DNA of 27,679 nucleotides from contig CAYHES010000012.1 in NCBI GenBank assembly GCA_964355495.1, positions 1 to 27,679 on the forward strand, in the 5' to 3' direction. The number at the start of each line of letters is the position of its first letter. Positions within the stretch are counted from its first letter, which is position 1. The notes beneath the pieces were generated by a model. It was not told the origin of the DNA. It saw only the letters and a list, made by a program, of their open reading frames with translations, and did not search any database. Shown one piece after another: positions 6,981 through 14,426 of the stretch. Source of the stretch: UBA6901 sp964355495 (GTDB taxonomy: Bacteria > Pseudomonadota > Gammaproteobacteria > Acidiferrobacterales > UBA6901). Both the position numbers and the translations under genes were made by a program.

Positions 6981-6996
6981 GAATATCAGCATATTC
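6981..6996. promoter_or_regulatory. Candidate LysR operator palindrome
   Basis: GAATAT-CAGC-ATATTC is a perfect 6-bp-arm dyad in the AT-rich part of the yhhW-lysR divergent region, 64 bp before the LysR start. LysR regulators usually bind a dyad near their own divergent promoter. The spacing does not fit the textbook T-N11-A box exactly, so the assignment is tentative. Confidence 0.4.
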
Positions 6997-7059
6997 TTGT
7001 CATCCGAGCGTGAATAGCGAAGAATTCCGGCAGAGTCATTCAAATCCACTGAACAAGCG

Positions 7060-7962
7060 ATGCGCCTGAGTCTTGATGCCCTTACCGTTATTGATGCCAT
7101 AGACCGTGAAGGCAGTTTCGCCGCGGCCGCCGAGGCGCTGCATCGTGTGCCGTCGGCCATTACCTATGCCGTGCAGAAACTGGAAGAGGACCTGGATGTT
7201 GCGCTGTTCGATCGCAGCGGCCACCGCGCGCAACTCACCGAGGCCGGGCGCGAACTGCTGCGCGAGGGCCGGCGGCTGCTGGCCGCGGCCGGCGAACTCG
7301 AAGCGCGCGTCCAGCGCGTCGCCACCGGTTACGAAGTGGAGCTGCGCATCGCGGTCGATGACCTCGTGCCCATGGAGCGGCTGTTCCCGCTGCTGGATGA
7401 GTTTTATCGCTCCACCTGCGGCACGCGCCTCAAGTTGCTGACGGAGGTCTATGGCGGCGCGTGGGATGCGCTGGTCAGCGGGCGTGCCGATCTGGTCATC
7501 GGTGCACCGAGCGACGGCCCGGCGGGCGGCGGCTACAGCACGCGCCCGCTCGGGCTGGTGCAGTGGGCATTCATGCTGGCACCGGCGCATCCATTGGCGG
7601 ATGCGCCGCAACCGCTGCCACCGGAGGTGATTGTGCGGCATCGCTCGATCGCCGCCGCCGACAGCTCGCGCAACCTGCCGCCGCGCACCTCGGGGTTGCT
7701 GAGCGGCCAGGACGTGCTCACGGTGCCGGACATGCGCAGCAAGATCCGCTTTCAATGTGCCGGACTGGGTGTGGGTTTTTTGCCGCTGCACCTGACGCGT
7801 GCCGACGTGCAGGCCGGCCGGCTGCTGATCCGGCAGGTGGTCGAAACACGGCTCGGCACGCCGCTGTATATCGCCTGGCGCACCGCGCAGCGCGGCAAGG
7901 CGCTGGCCTGGTTTCTGGATCGGCTTGAGGAGCCGGCGCTGCGCGAGAGCCTGCTCGCCTGA
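7060..7962 (+). CDS. LysR-family regulator, YhaJ-like
   Basis: The 300-residue protein has an N-terminal winged HTH (about residues 3-62) and a periplasmic-binding-like effector domain (about 90-290). The HTH segment DAIDREGSFAAAAEALHRVP and the following QKLEEDLDVALFDRSGHR closely match E. coli YhaJ as I recall it. YhaJ activates yqjF (DoxX) and yhaK (pirin) and responds to nitroaromatic breakdown products. The genes transcribed away from it here encode YhhW, GST, DoxX and pirin, the same types, so it is probably their activator. The start is the family start. No strong Shine-Dalgarno is seen, which is common for autoregulated LysR genes. The effector molecule is unknown. Confidence 0.9.
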   Translation: MRLSLDALTVIDAIDREGSFAAAAEALHRVPSAITYAVQKLEEDLDVALFDRSGHRAQLTEAGRELLREGRRLLAAAGELEARVQRVATGYEVELRIAVDDLVPMERLFPLLDEFYRSTCGTRLKLLTEVYGGAWDALVSGRADLVIGAPSDGPAGGGYSTRPLGLVQWAFMLAPAHPLADAPQPLPPEVIVRHRSIAAADSSRNLPPRTSGLLSGQDVLTVPDMRSKIRFQCAGLGVGFLPLHLTRADVQAGRLLIRQVVETRLGTPLYIAWRTAQRGKALAWFLDRLEEPALRESLLA

Positions 7963-7980
7963 CCGGTTGTCCGGGCCTTC

Positions 7981-8008
7981 TTGAACCGCTGCGCTGGCGG
8001 GGTATGAT
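7981..8008 (+). promoter_or_regulatory. Sigma-70 promoter for the iorAB operon
   Basis: TTGAAC (7981-7986), a 16-bp spacer and TATGAT (8003-8008) lie 60 bp before the iorA start codon and just after the LysR stop. Both hexamers are close to consensus. A strong ribosome-binding site AAGGAGG (8057-8063) follows before ATG 8069. Confidence 0.6.
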
Positions 8009-8068
8009 GAAGCGCAATCAAGGCGCCGGTCAGGGATTCCGAAACAAGAACGTCATAAGGAGGCAGGC

Positions 8069-8533
8069 ATGATCTCTCTTTCCGTGAATGGCGAGGTACG
8101 CGACCTGGAAGTGGACCCGGCCACGCCCCTGCTCTGGGTGCTGCGCGACACGCTCGGCCTGACCGGCACCAAGTACAGCTGCGGCATCGCGCTGTGCGGC
8201 GCCTGCATGGTGCACGTGGACGGCGCGCCGGTGCGCGCCTGTGTCACGCCGCTGTCGGCGGTCGCCGGCAAATCCATCACCACCATCGAAGGCCTGTCAA
8301 AAGACAGCAGCCATCCGGTGCAGCGCGCCTGGATCGCGCTCGATGTGCCGCAATGCGGTTACTGCCAGTCCGGCCAGATCATGGCGGCCGCGGCACTGCT
8401 CGCCAAGAAACCGAAGCCGACCGATGCCGACATCGACCAGGCCATGTCCGGCGTGCTGTGCCGCTGCGGCACCTACTCGCGCATCCGTCGCGCTATCAAG
8501 CAGGCCGCTGAGTTGAAGGCCAAGGGGGCGTGA
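8069..8533 (+). CDS. iorA: 2Fe-2S subunit of a molybdenum hydroxylase (IorA-type)
   Basis: The 154-residue protein has a plant-type ferredoxin domain with C38, C43, C46 and C58 (CGIALCGAC...C). A helical [2Fe-2S] domain follows with C96, C99, C131 and C133 (CGYC...CRC). This two-cluster arrangement defines the small subunit of xanthine-oxidase-family enzymes. It carries electrons from the Mo centre to an acceptor. ATG 8069 has AAGGAGG 5 bp upstream. One base separates its stop from the large-subunit gene. The IorA label follows the two-subunit form with no separate FAD subunit. The substrate (aldehyde or N-heterocycle) cannot be read from sequence. Confidence 0.93.
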   Translation: MISLSVNGEVRDLEVDPATPLLWVLRDTLGLTGTKYSCGIALCGACMVHVDGAPVRACVTPLSAVAGKSITTIEGLSKDSSHPVQRAWIALDVPQCGYCQSGQIMAAAALLAKKPKPTDADIDQAMSGVLCRCGTYSRIRRAIKQAAELKAKGA

Positions 8534-8534
8534 C

Positions 8535-10838
8535 ATGAATGATCTCACGCTGCCCGAATCGGTTAATCCGACAGTGAATGAAGCCTCATTCACCGATGGC
8601 GGGAGTGCCGAAAACGCAGGAGCAGTTTTCCGGCCGACCGCCATGGATGGCGGGAGTGCCGAGCGCGAAGCCGTCAGTGAACGAGGTTTCCTTCACTGGA
8701 CAAACGCAGGAGCAGTTCTCCGGCCGGGGCGCCGCGCTTTTCTCAAGGCCAGTGCGGTGGCGGGCGGCAGTTTGCTCATTGGCTTCCATCTGCCGCTCGC
8801 GAATCGCGCGGGTGAAGCGGCAGCGGCAGCGAATGAATTCGTGCCGAATGCCTGGATCCGCATCGATGCCAACGATACCGTCACGCTGCGGGTTGCCAGC
8901 TCGGAGATGGGGCAGGGTGTGTACACCGCCATTCCCATGCTGCTCGCCGAGGAACTCGAATGCGACTGGGCGCGCATCAAGGTGGAAATGGCGCCGGCCG
9001 ACAAGGCCTACACCAATCCGCTCATCGGCCAGCAACTCACCGGCGGCAGCACCGCGGTGCGCGCCTTCTGGACGCCGCTGCGCCAGGCCGGCGCGGCCGG
9101 ACGCGATCTGCTGATTCGCGCCGCCGCCCAGACCTGGAAGGTGAAAGAAGATGAGTGCCGTGCCGAGAACGGTGTGGTCCTGCACAAGACCAGCCAGCGC
9201 AAGGCAAGTTACGGTGAGCTCGCAGCCAAGGCCGCGACCCTGCCGGTGCCGGCCGAGGTATTCCTGAAGGAGCCGGGCGAATTCAAGCTCATCGGCAAAT
9301 CCACGGCGCGCCTGGACACGCCGCGCAAGGTGAATGGCAGCGCCGTGTTCGGCATGGACGTGAAATTGCCCGGCCTGCTCACCGCCGTGGTGGCGCGCTG
9401 CCCGGTGTTCGGCGGCAAGCCGAAAAAATTCGACGCCACCAAGGCCAAGAGCGTGCCGGGCGTGCGCCAGGTGCTTTCCATCCATTCCGGCATCGCGGTC
9501 GTGGCCGACAGTTTCTGGGCGGCCAAGCAGGGGCGCGATGCGCTCGCGGTGGAATGGGACGAGGGCGCACATGCCAGGCTGAGCAGCGCCGGGATACGCG
9601 CGCAACTGGAACAGGCGCTCAAGAAAAAAAATGTCAGCGCGCGGAATGACGGCGATGCCGGCAAGGCGCTCAAGGCCGCGGGCAAACGCATCGAGGCGAT
9701 GTACGAAGTGCCGTATCTCGCGCACGCCTGCATGGAGCCGATGAATTGCACGGCGGTGGTGAAGAAGGACAGTTGTGAGCTATGGGTGCCGACCCAGAAC
9801 CAGACCGGCACGCAGTTTGTGGCAGCGCAGATCACCGGCCTGCCGCCCGAGAAGGTGAAGGTCCACACCACTTTCCTCGGTGGCGGTTTCGGGCGGCGCT
9901 CGGAGCAGGATTTCGTGGCCGAGGCGGTGCAGTTGGCCATGGCCACGGGCGCACCGGTAAAGCTGATGTGGACGCGCGAGGACGACCTGCAGCACGACTA
10001 CTACCGGCCGGCCACGCTCAATCGCCTGAGCGCCGTGCTCGACAAGGAGGGCATGCCGCTTGCCTGGCGACACGAAATGGCCGGCGCATCGATTTTCGCG
10101 CGCGTCTTTCCGAACTCCATCAAGAACGGTATCGACAACACCTCGGTCGAGGGCGCGGCCAACCTGCCCTATGCCATTCCCAACCTGCACGTGTCCTGGG
10201 TGATGGAAAACGGCGCGGTGCCGGTCGGTTTCTGGCGCTCGGTGGGCAGTTCGCAGAATGCCTATATTACGGAATGCTTCCTGGACGAGCTGGCGGCCGC
10301 GGCCGGCAAGGACCCTTATGAATACCGGCGCACACTGCTCGCCAGGCACCCGCGTCATCTGGGCGTGCTGGAGCTGGCCGCCCGGAAGGCCGGCTGGGGC
10401 ACGCCGCTTCCCGCCGGCCGCACGCGCGGCATCGCCGTGGCCGAGGCCTTCGGCAGTTACTGTGCGCAGGTGGCGGAGGTATCGGTGGAGCGCGGCCAGG
10501 TGCGCGTGCAGCGCGTGGTGTGCGCCATCGACTGCGGCATGGTGGTGAACCCGGACACGATCATCGCGCAGATGGAGAGCGGCATCGTCTACGGCCTGAC
10601 CGCCGCGCTCAAGGGCGAGATCACCATCAAGGACGGGCGCGTCGAGCAGGGCAATTTCAATGACTACCCGTTGCTGCGTCTGGATGAGATGCCGGAGATC
10701 GAAGTGCACATCGTGAAGAGCGCCGAGCATCCCGGTGGCGTCGGCGAGCCGGGCACGCCACCGATCGCGCCGGCGGTGGCGAACGCGGTGTTCGCCGCCA
10801 CCGGCAAGCCGGTGCGCAAGTTGCCGATAAGAGTTTGA
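8535..10838 (+). CDS. iorB: Molybdopterin-binding large subunit (IorB-type), Tat-exported, with repeat-derived N-terminus
   Basis: The 767-residue protein is a xanthine-oxidase-family Mo subunit of the IorB/aldehyde-dehydrogenase type. It has the motifs LRVASSEMGQGVYTAIPM, GGGFGRRSEQDFVAEA, ACMEPMNC, and near the end GGVGEPGTPPIAPAVANA, where the Glu is the expected catalytic base. A Tat signal (RRAFLK at 66-71 followed by a hydrophobic stretch) marks export with IorA. The twin-Arg normally lies near residue 10-20. Here about 54 residues (roughly 12-64) come from an inserted double repeat, read in frame. The reaction would be hydroxylation of an aldehyde or N-heterocycle with a molybdopterin cytosine dinucleotide cofactor, consistent with the MocA-like gene downstream. 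Whether the long leader blocks Tat export is unclear. An internal start nearer the Arg pair is possible. Confidence 0.92.
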   Translation: MNDLTLPESVNPTVNEASFTDGGSAENAGAVFRPTAMDGGSAEREAVSERGFLHWTNAGAVLRPGRRAFLKASAVAGGSLLIGFHLPLANRAGEAAAAANEFVPNAWIRIDANDTVTLRVASSEMGQGVYTAIPMLLAEELECDWARIKVEMAPADKAYTNPLIGQQLTGGSTAVRAFWTPLRQAGAAGRDLLIRAAAQTWKVKEDECRAENGVVLHKTSQRKASYGELAAKAATLPVPAEVFLKEPGEFKLIGKSTARLDTPRKVNGSAVFGMDVKLPGLLTAVVARCPVFGGKPKKFDATKAKSVPGVRQVLSIHSGIAVVADSFWAAKQGRDALAVEWDEGAHARLSSAGIRAQLEQALKKKNVSARNDGDAGKALKAAGKRIEAMYEVPYLAHACMEPMNCTAVVKKDSCELWVPTQNQTGTQFVAAQITGLPPEKVKVHTTFLGGGFGRRSEQDFVAEAVQLAMATGAPVKLMWTREDDLQHDYYRPATLNRLSAVLDKEGMPLAWRHEMAGASIFARVFPNSIKNGIDNTSVEGAANLPYAIPNLHVSWVMENGAVPVGFWRSVGSSQNAYITECFLDELAAAAGKDPYEYRRTLLARHPRHLGVLELAARKAGWGTPLPAGRTRGIAVAEAFGSYCAQVAEVSVERGQVRVQRVVCAIDCGMVVNPDTIIAQMESGIVYGLTAALKGEITIKDGRVEQGNFNDYPLLRLDEMPEIEVHIVKSAEHPGGVGEPGTPPIAPAVANAVFAATGKPVRKLPIRV
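8574..8727. repeat. Double REP/hairpin repeat inserted in frame at the iorB N-terminus
   Basis: Two consecutive copies are visible. Each has a hairpin followed by a GCAGGAGC-type REP. Copy 1: hairpin GTGAATGAAGCCTCATTCAC (8574-8593), REP from 8616 to 8641. Copy 2: degenerate hairpin 8677-8696, REP from 8706 to about 8727. The motif GATGGCGGGAGTGCCGA occurs in both. The reverse complement of copy 1 matches the repeat at 869-921 and the one at 16865-16930. No stop codon interrupts the iorB frame. Confidence 0.85.
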
Positions 10839-10843
10839 ACGAA

Positions 10844-10931
10844 AACACCTGCCGCAAAGGCGCAAAGGACGCAAAGATAAACATGAATACAGAAATTTCT
10901 TTGCGACCTTTGCGCCTTTGCGGCAGATGTT
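10844..10931. repeat. CTGCCGCAAAG palindrome, copy 1 (iorB-xdhC)
   Basis: An 88-bp palindromic element runs from AACACCTGCCGCAAAGGCGC to GCGCCTTTGCGGCAGATGTT. The nearly perfect arms are about 33 bp and surround a short AT-rich core. It begins 6 bases after the iorB stop and ends 11 bases before the xdhC start. Related copies lie at 17858, 25778 and 27348. Confidence 0.9.
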
Positions 10932-10942
10932 CGGGATAGTTC

Positions 10943-11968
10943 ATGGACAGCGCCGACCGTGAAGTGCTGACCGCTGCCGCCGGCTGGCTGGATGCCGGCC
11001 ACGGCGTCTATCTCGTCACGGTGGCGCGCACCTGGGGCTCGTCGCCGCGCCCGCCGGGCGCGCTGCTCGCGGTGCGGGCCGACGATGCGCGTTTCGTCGG
11101 CTCGGTGTCGGGCGGCTGCGTCGAGGACGACCTCAGCGCGCGGCTCGCGGCCCACGGTGCGTCGCCCGCGTTGCCGCGCATCGAGAGCTACGGCGTCACC
11201 CCCGAACAGACCCACCGGTTCGGTCTGCCGTGCGGCGGACGTCTCGATCTCGTGGTGGAACAGCTCGCCAGCGCCGAGCCGTTGCGCGCCATGCTGCGTG
11301 CCATGGACGCGCGCTGGCTTACGGCGCGGCGCGTCTGTCTTGCGACCGGCGAAGTCAGTCTGCATGCCCCGGATGGCGACGTCGCGTTCCGTTTCGACGG
11401 CGCGAACCTCATCAAGGTATTCGGTCCCGCGTGGCGACTGCTGCTGATCGGCGCCGGGCAGTTGTCGCGCTTCGTCGCGCAAATGGCGCAGGCGCTCGAT
11501 TATGAGGTGATCGTCTGCGACCCGCGCGAGGAGTACGCCGCACAATGGCAGGCAACCGATGCGGTGCTCGACACACGCTCGCCGGATGACGCCGTGTGCG
11601 CGCTGGCGCGCGATGCGCGCACGGCGGTGATCGCGCTTACCCACGAGCCGCAGCTTGATGATCTGGCGCTCATGGAAGCGCTTGTCTCGCCGGCGTTCTA
11701 CGTCGGCGCGCTCGGCTCACACACCAACAACGCCAAGCGCCGCGCGCGCCTTGCCGGGCTTGCGCTGCCGTCCGATGCCATCGCGCGCCTGCATGGCCCG
11801 GTCGGCCTGCCAATCGGCAGCCGCACGCCGGGCGAGATCGCCGTGGCAATTCTTGCCGAACTGACTGCAGTGCGGAACGGGATTGTGTTGCGTGCCGAGA
11901 ATCAAACGTCACACGCCGGCACGTCACCCATCCTCAGTCAGGTGATAAAAACATGCGACGTGTCGTAG
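10943..11968 (+). CDS. xdhC: XdhC/CoxF-family molybdenum cofactor maturation protein
   Basis: The 341-residue protein has an N-terminal XdhC domain with VTVARTWGSSPRPPGALLAV and GSVSGGCVEDDL. The C-terminal Rossmann half carries LLLIGAGQLSRFVAQMA and THEPQLDDLALMEAL...GALGSHTNNAKRRARL. XdhC proteins bind and protect the molybdenum cofactor and help its sulfuration and insertion into xanthine-oxidase-family enzymes in the cytoplasm. It follows iorB across a repeat element and overlaps the MocA-like gene by 16 bp. This fits a maturation factor dedicated to the IorAB enzyme. A short GGGA lies 9 bp before the start, next to the repeat. Confidence 0.92.
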   Translation: MDSADREVLTAAAGWLDAGHGVYLVTVARTWGSSPRPPGALLAVRADDARFVGSVSGGCVEDDLSARLAAHGASPALPRIESYGVTPEQTHRFGLPCGGRLDLVVEQLASAEPLRAMLRAMDARWLTARRVCLATGEVSLHAPDGDVAFRFDGANLIKVFGPAWRLLLIGAGQLSRFVAQMAQALDYEVIVCDPREEYAAQWQATDAVLDTRSPDDAVCALARDARTAVIALTHEPQLDDLALMEALVSPAFYVGALGSHTNNAKRRARLAGLALPSDAIARLHGPVGLPIGSRTPGEIAVAILAELTAVRNGIVLRAENQTSHAGTSPILSQVIKTCDVS

Positions 11969-12555
11969 GTATCCTGCTGGCCGCGGGCAGCAGCCGCCGT
12001 TTCGGTTCAAACAAGCTGCTGGCGCCTTTGGCGGATGGCACGCCGCTGGCCGTCGCGGCGGCCAGCAGGCTGATCGCCGCCGTGCCCGGGAGCATCGCGG
12101 TGGTGCGGCCGGGGGACGATGCATTGGCGGCACTGCTTGCCGGGGAAGGTTTGCGGATCGTCGAATGCGCTGAAGCGGAATGGGGCATGGGGCACAGCCT
12201 GGCGGCCGGCGTCGCGGCCGCCCACGCGGCCGATGCCTGGCTGATCGCGCTGGCCGACATGCCGTCCATCAAGATTTCCACCATCGCGGGCCTGGTCGCG
12301 CGACTGCACGCCGGATCGGCGCTGGTGGCACCGTTTCATACCGGCCGGCGCGGCCACCCGGTCGGTTTTGCGGCCGGATTTGGTGCCGAACTATTGTCCT
12401 TGAGGGGCGATGCCGGCGCGCGCGATCTGCTCGCACGCCACGCATCATCGCTGACGCGTCTCGACGTGGACGACCCCGGAATTCTGGTCGATGTGGATAT
12501 ACCGGGCGACCTGCCGGCGCGCGCCGCCGGACAGCCGGTCGCCGGGCTTAACTAG
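11953..12555 (+). CDS. mocA: MocA-like molybdopterin cytidylyltransferase
   Basis: The 200-residue nucleotidyltransferase has the N-terminal motif LLAAGSSRRFGSNKLL (LAAGxSxRxG...K), the substrate segment GMGHSLAAGV, LADMPSI and GHPVGF. MocA proteins convert the Mo-molybdopterin cofactor to the cytosine dinucleotide form used by xanthine-oxidase-family enzymes. The place after iorA, iorB and xdhC makes this the likely role. Its start lies inside the xdhC end (16-bp overlap), implying translational coupling. The last two residues and the TAG stop are encoded by the terminal repeat of a MITE-like element, so the native C-terminus has probably been changed. Confidence 0.9.
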   Translation: MRRVVGILLAAGSSRRFGSNKLLAPLADGTPLAVAAASRLIAAVPGSIAVVRPGDDALAALLAGEGLRIVECAEAEWGMGHSLAAGVAAAHAADAWLIALADMPSIKISTIAGLVARLHAGSALVAPFHTGRRGHPVGFAAGFGAELLSLRGDAGARDLLARHASSLTRLDVDDPGILVDVDIPGDLPARAAGQPVAGLN

Positions 12556-12761
12556 TGTCGTGTTGCGTTCTGTTTGGTACTTAACACTTCCCGGTAACTT
12601 CCCGGAGCCCCCTGTAGGTCGGGCTTCGCCGATGGGATCGAGGCGAGGGCCGCAGGCCAGGGATGGCCTGCTTGCGGTTTTAGCCCGACATGTCGGCCTG
12701 AAGGCCGACCTACATGACGAACAAGCAATGTTCCTTCAAGAGTGCAACACTACACTAGTTA
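12549..12761. mobile_element. 213-bp MITE-like element with 18-bp terminal inverted repeats
   Basis: TAACTAGTGTCGTGTTGC (12549-12566) is repeated inverted at 12744-12761 with one mismatch. The interior contains no gene but holds two GTAG-headed REP units facing each other (GTAG at 12614-12617; CTAC at 12710-12713), including the hairpin GTCGGCCTGAAGGCCGAC at 12692-12709. The left repeat contains the mocA stop codon. The element fills most of the 239-bp gap between the convergent mocA and outer-membrane barrel genes. A non-autonomous transposon is the simplest reading, but no second copy is in the window. Confidence 0.6.
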
Positions 12762-12794
12762 TAACCCGCGCCGGGCAACACACCGGCGCCAGGA

Positions 12795-13385
12795 TTACCA
12801 GTTGAACCCGAAGCCGGCCAGCACGGCAACGCCGCTGGGGTCGTATTTCCCGTTTTCGGCGTCGAAATACATGTTTCTGGCTTCCAGCATGAACGACAGG
12901 TTGTCAAAGCGAAATTCAAGGCCGATCGTGGCGTTCAGTGTCAGCACAATGTCATCGTCAGAATACCTGGAACCGGCATTATTGTAGCTGTAGCGCACTC
13001 GGGCCGGCCCCAGGCCGGCGCCGATGAACGGGTGAACCGGTCCTTGATCGAGAAAATATTTCTTTCCCATGAACTGTAGTACCCACACCCGGCCCTCGCC
13101 CGGATCGGCAACCGGCGGGGTGAAGTCATGACGGAAAGTCAGGAATTCGGCGCCAAACGTCACACCGTTGTGCTTGCGGGCTTCGATGCTGAGACCCATG
13201 GTGCTTTGGCTGGTCTCATCGAATGTACGCATCTGTGAGGCATCGAGCGATTGGGTATCGTCGGCCAGGCGCACAAGACCGCCTTTCGCGAGAAACGCGC
13301 CACCGGCGGAGGCGATGCCCGGGGCCAGGGCAAACAGCAGGGCAATAAACAGTCGCGGGCCGGACAGCGCAGCAGACGGACGCAT
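12795..13385 (-). CDS. Small outer-membrane beta-barrel protein
   Basis: The 196-residue protein has a signal peptide (about 1-27, LFIALLFALAPGIASA). The rest is a series of alternating polar/hydrophobic strands, such as MGLSIEARKHNGVTFGAEFLTF, FIGAGLGPARVRYSYN and LSFMLEARNMYF. It ends FGFNW, with a terminal aromatic residue suited to BamA recognition. This fits an eight-stranded OmpW/OmpA-like barrel of unknown ligand. AAGGAG lies 8 bp before the start. It is divergent from mlaF across 213 bp. Whether it works with the Mla system is speculation from position only. Confidence 0.8.
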   Translation of the reverse strand: MRPSAALSGPRLFIALLFALAPGIASAGGAFLAKGGLVRLADDTQSLDASQMRTFDETSQSTMGLSIEARKHNGVTFGAEFLTFRHDFTPPVADPGEGRVWVLQFMGKKYFLDQGPVHPFIGAGLGPARVRYSYNNAGSRYSDDDIVLTLNATIGLEFRFDNLSFMLEARNMYFDAENGKYDPSGVAVLAGFGFNW

Positions 13386-13506
13386 AAATAAGACTCCTTG
13401 TCAGAATGAGTTGGCGGGTATAGTGCCCGTGTGGGCTGACCGGCATTGTAACCGGAATATGCCGGGCTTCCAGCCGGGAGACGTTCGTCGGCTGACTGGC
13501 GGCAGG

Positions 13507-13536
13507 CTGACAAGCCACGAGCGGCTCGACTAGAAT
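13507..13536 (+). promoter_or_regulatory. Sigma-70 promoter for the mla operon
   Basis: CTGACA (13507-13512) and TAGAAT (13531-13536) are separated by 18 bp. They lie 63 bp before the mlaF start, and no gene lies between. Both hexamers are near consensus. Confidence 0.5.
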
Positions 13537-13598
13537 GGCCGAGTCCGTCTCCACAGAGTCCGTGCCAACAGAAATAACAGGAAACAGGAACCCAGCGC

Positions 13599-14426
13599 GT
13601 GTCCGCCTCAGCAGTTCTCCCTAATAGCGATAGCCTGGTCGATATCCGGGGCGTCAGTTTTAAATACAACACACGCACCATCCTGGACAACCTTACGCTC
13701 AGCATTCCGCGCGGCAAGGTCACCGCCATCATGGGCGGCAGCGGCTGCGGCAAGACCTCGTTGCTGAATCTTATCGGTGGACGCCTGCGCCCCAGCCAGG
13801 GTCGGGTGCTCGTGGACGGACTGAATGTTCCGGACCTGAACATCCGCGAGCTGTACCAACTGCGCAAGCGCATGGGCATGTTGTTCCAGCACGGCGCGCT
13901 GCTCACCGATTTGTCCGTGTTCGAGAACGTGGCCTTCCCGATCCGCGAACACACCCGGCTTCCCGAGGCGGTGCTGAGAAACGTGGTGTTGATGAAACTC
14001 CAGACCGTGGGTCTGCGCGGCGCGCGCGACCTGATGCCCTGGGAGCTGTCCGGCGGCATGGCGCGACGTGTGGCGCTGGCGCGCGCCATCGTGCTGGAAC
14101 CGATGATGATCATGTACGACGAGCCGTTTACCGGACTCGATCCGATTTCCATGGGCGTGATCGCCAAACTGATTCGCGAACTCAATCAGGTGCTCGGCAT
14201 CACCTCGATCGTCGTGTCGCACGACGTGGCCGAGGCCTCGCTGATCTCCGATTATGCCTATCTGCTCGGCGATGGCCGCATCCTCGGCCAGGGCACGCCG
14301 ACCGAGTTGCAGCAATCGACCTCGCCGCATGTGCGCCAGTTCATGGATGGACTGCCGGATGGCCCGGTGCCGTATACCTATCCGGCACGCAATTACCTCG
14401 ACGACCTGCTGGAGCGCCGCACGTGA
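13599..14426 (+). CDS. mlaF: MlaF, ATPase of the Mla phospholipid ABC transporter
   Basis: The 275-residue ABC ATPase has Walker A GGSGCGKT at 46-53, signature LSGGM at 150-154, Walker B IMYDEP at 171-176 and switch His in VVSHD. The long C-terminal tail (HVRQFMDGLPDGPVPYTYPA) is typical of MlaF. It powers MlaE in the inner membrane to move phospholipids between the MlaD ring and the membrane and so maintain outer-membrane asymmetry. The start is GTG 13599 with AGGAA 8 bp upstream. Its stop overlaps the mlaE start by 4 bp. Confidence 0.96.
   Translation: MSASAVLPNSDSLVDIRGVSFKYNTRTILDNLTLSIPRGKVTAIMGGSGCGKTSLLNLIGGRLRPSQGRVLVDGLNVPDLNIRELYQLRKRMGMLFQHGALLTDLSVFENVAFPIREHTRLPEAVLRNVVLMKLQTVGLRGARDLMPWELSGGMARRVALARAIVLEPMMIMYDEPFTGLDPISMGVIAKLIRELNQVLGITSIVVSHDVAEASLISDYAYLLGDGRILGQGTPTELQQSTSPHVRQFMDGLPDGPVPYTYPARNYLDDLLERRT

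Noticed and set aside
8586..10874. Long minus-strand frames opposite iorB
   Set aside because: Arg/His-rich shadows of a well-supported Mo-hydroxylase gene, with no motifs of their own.
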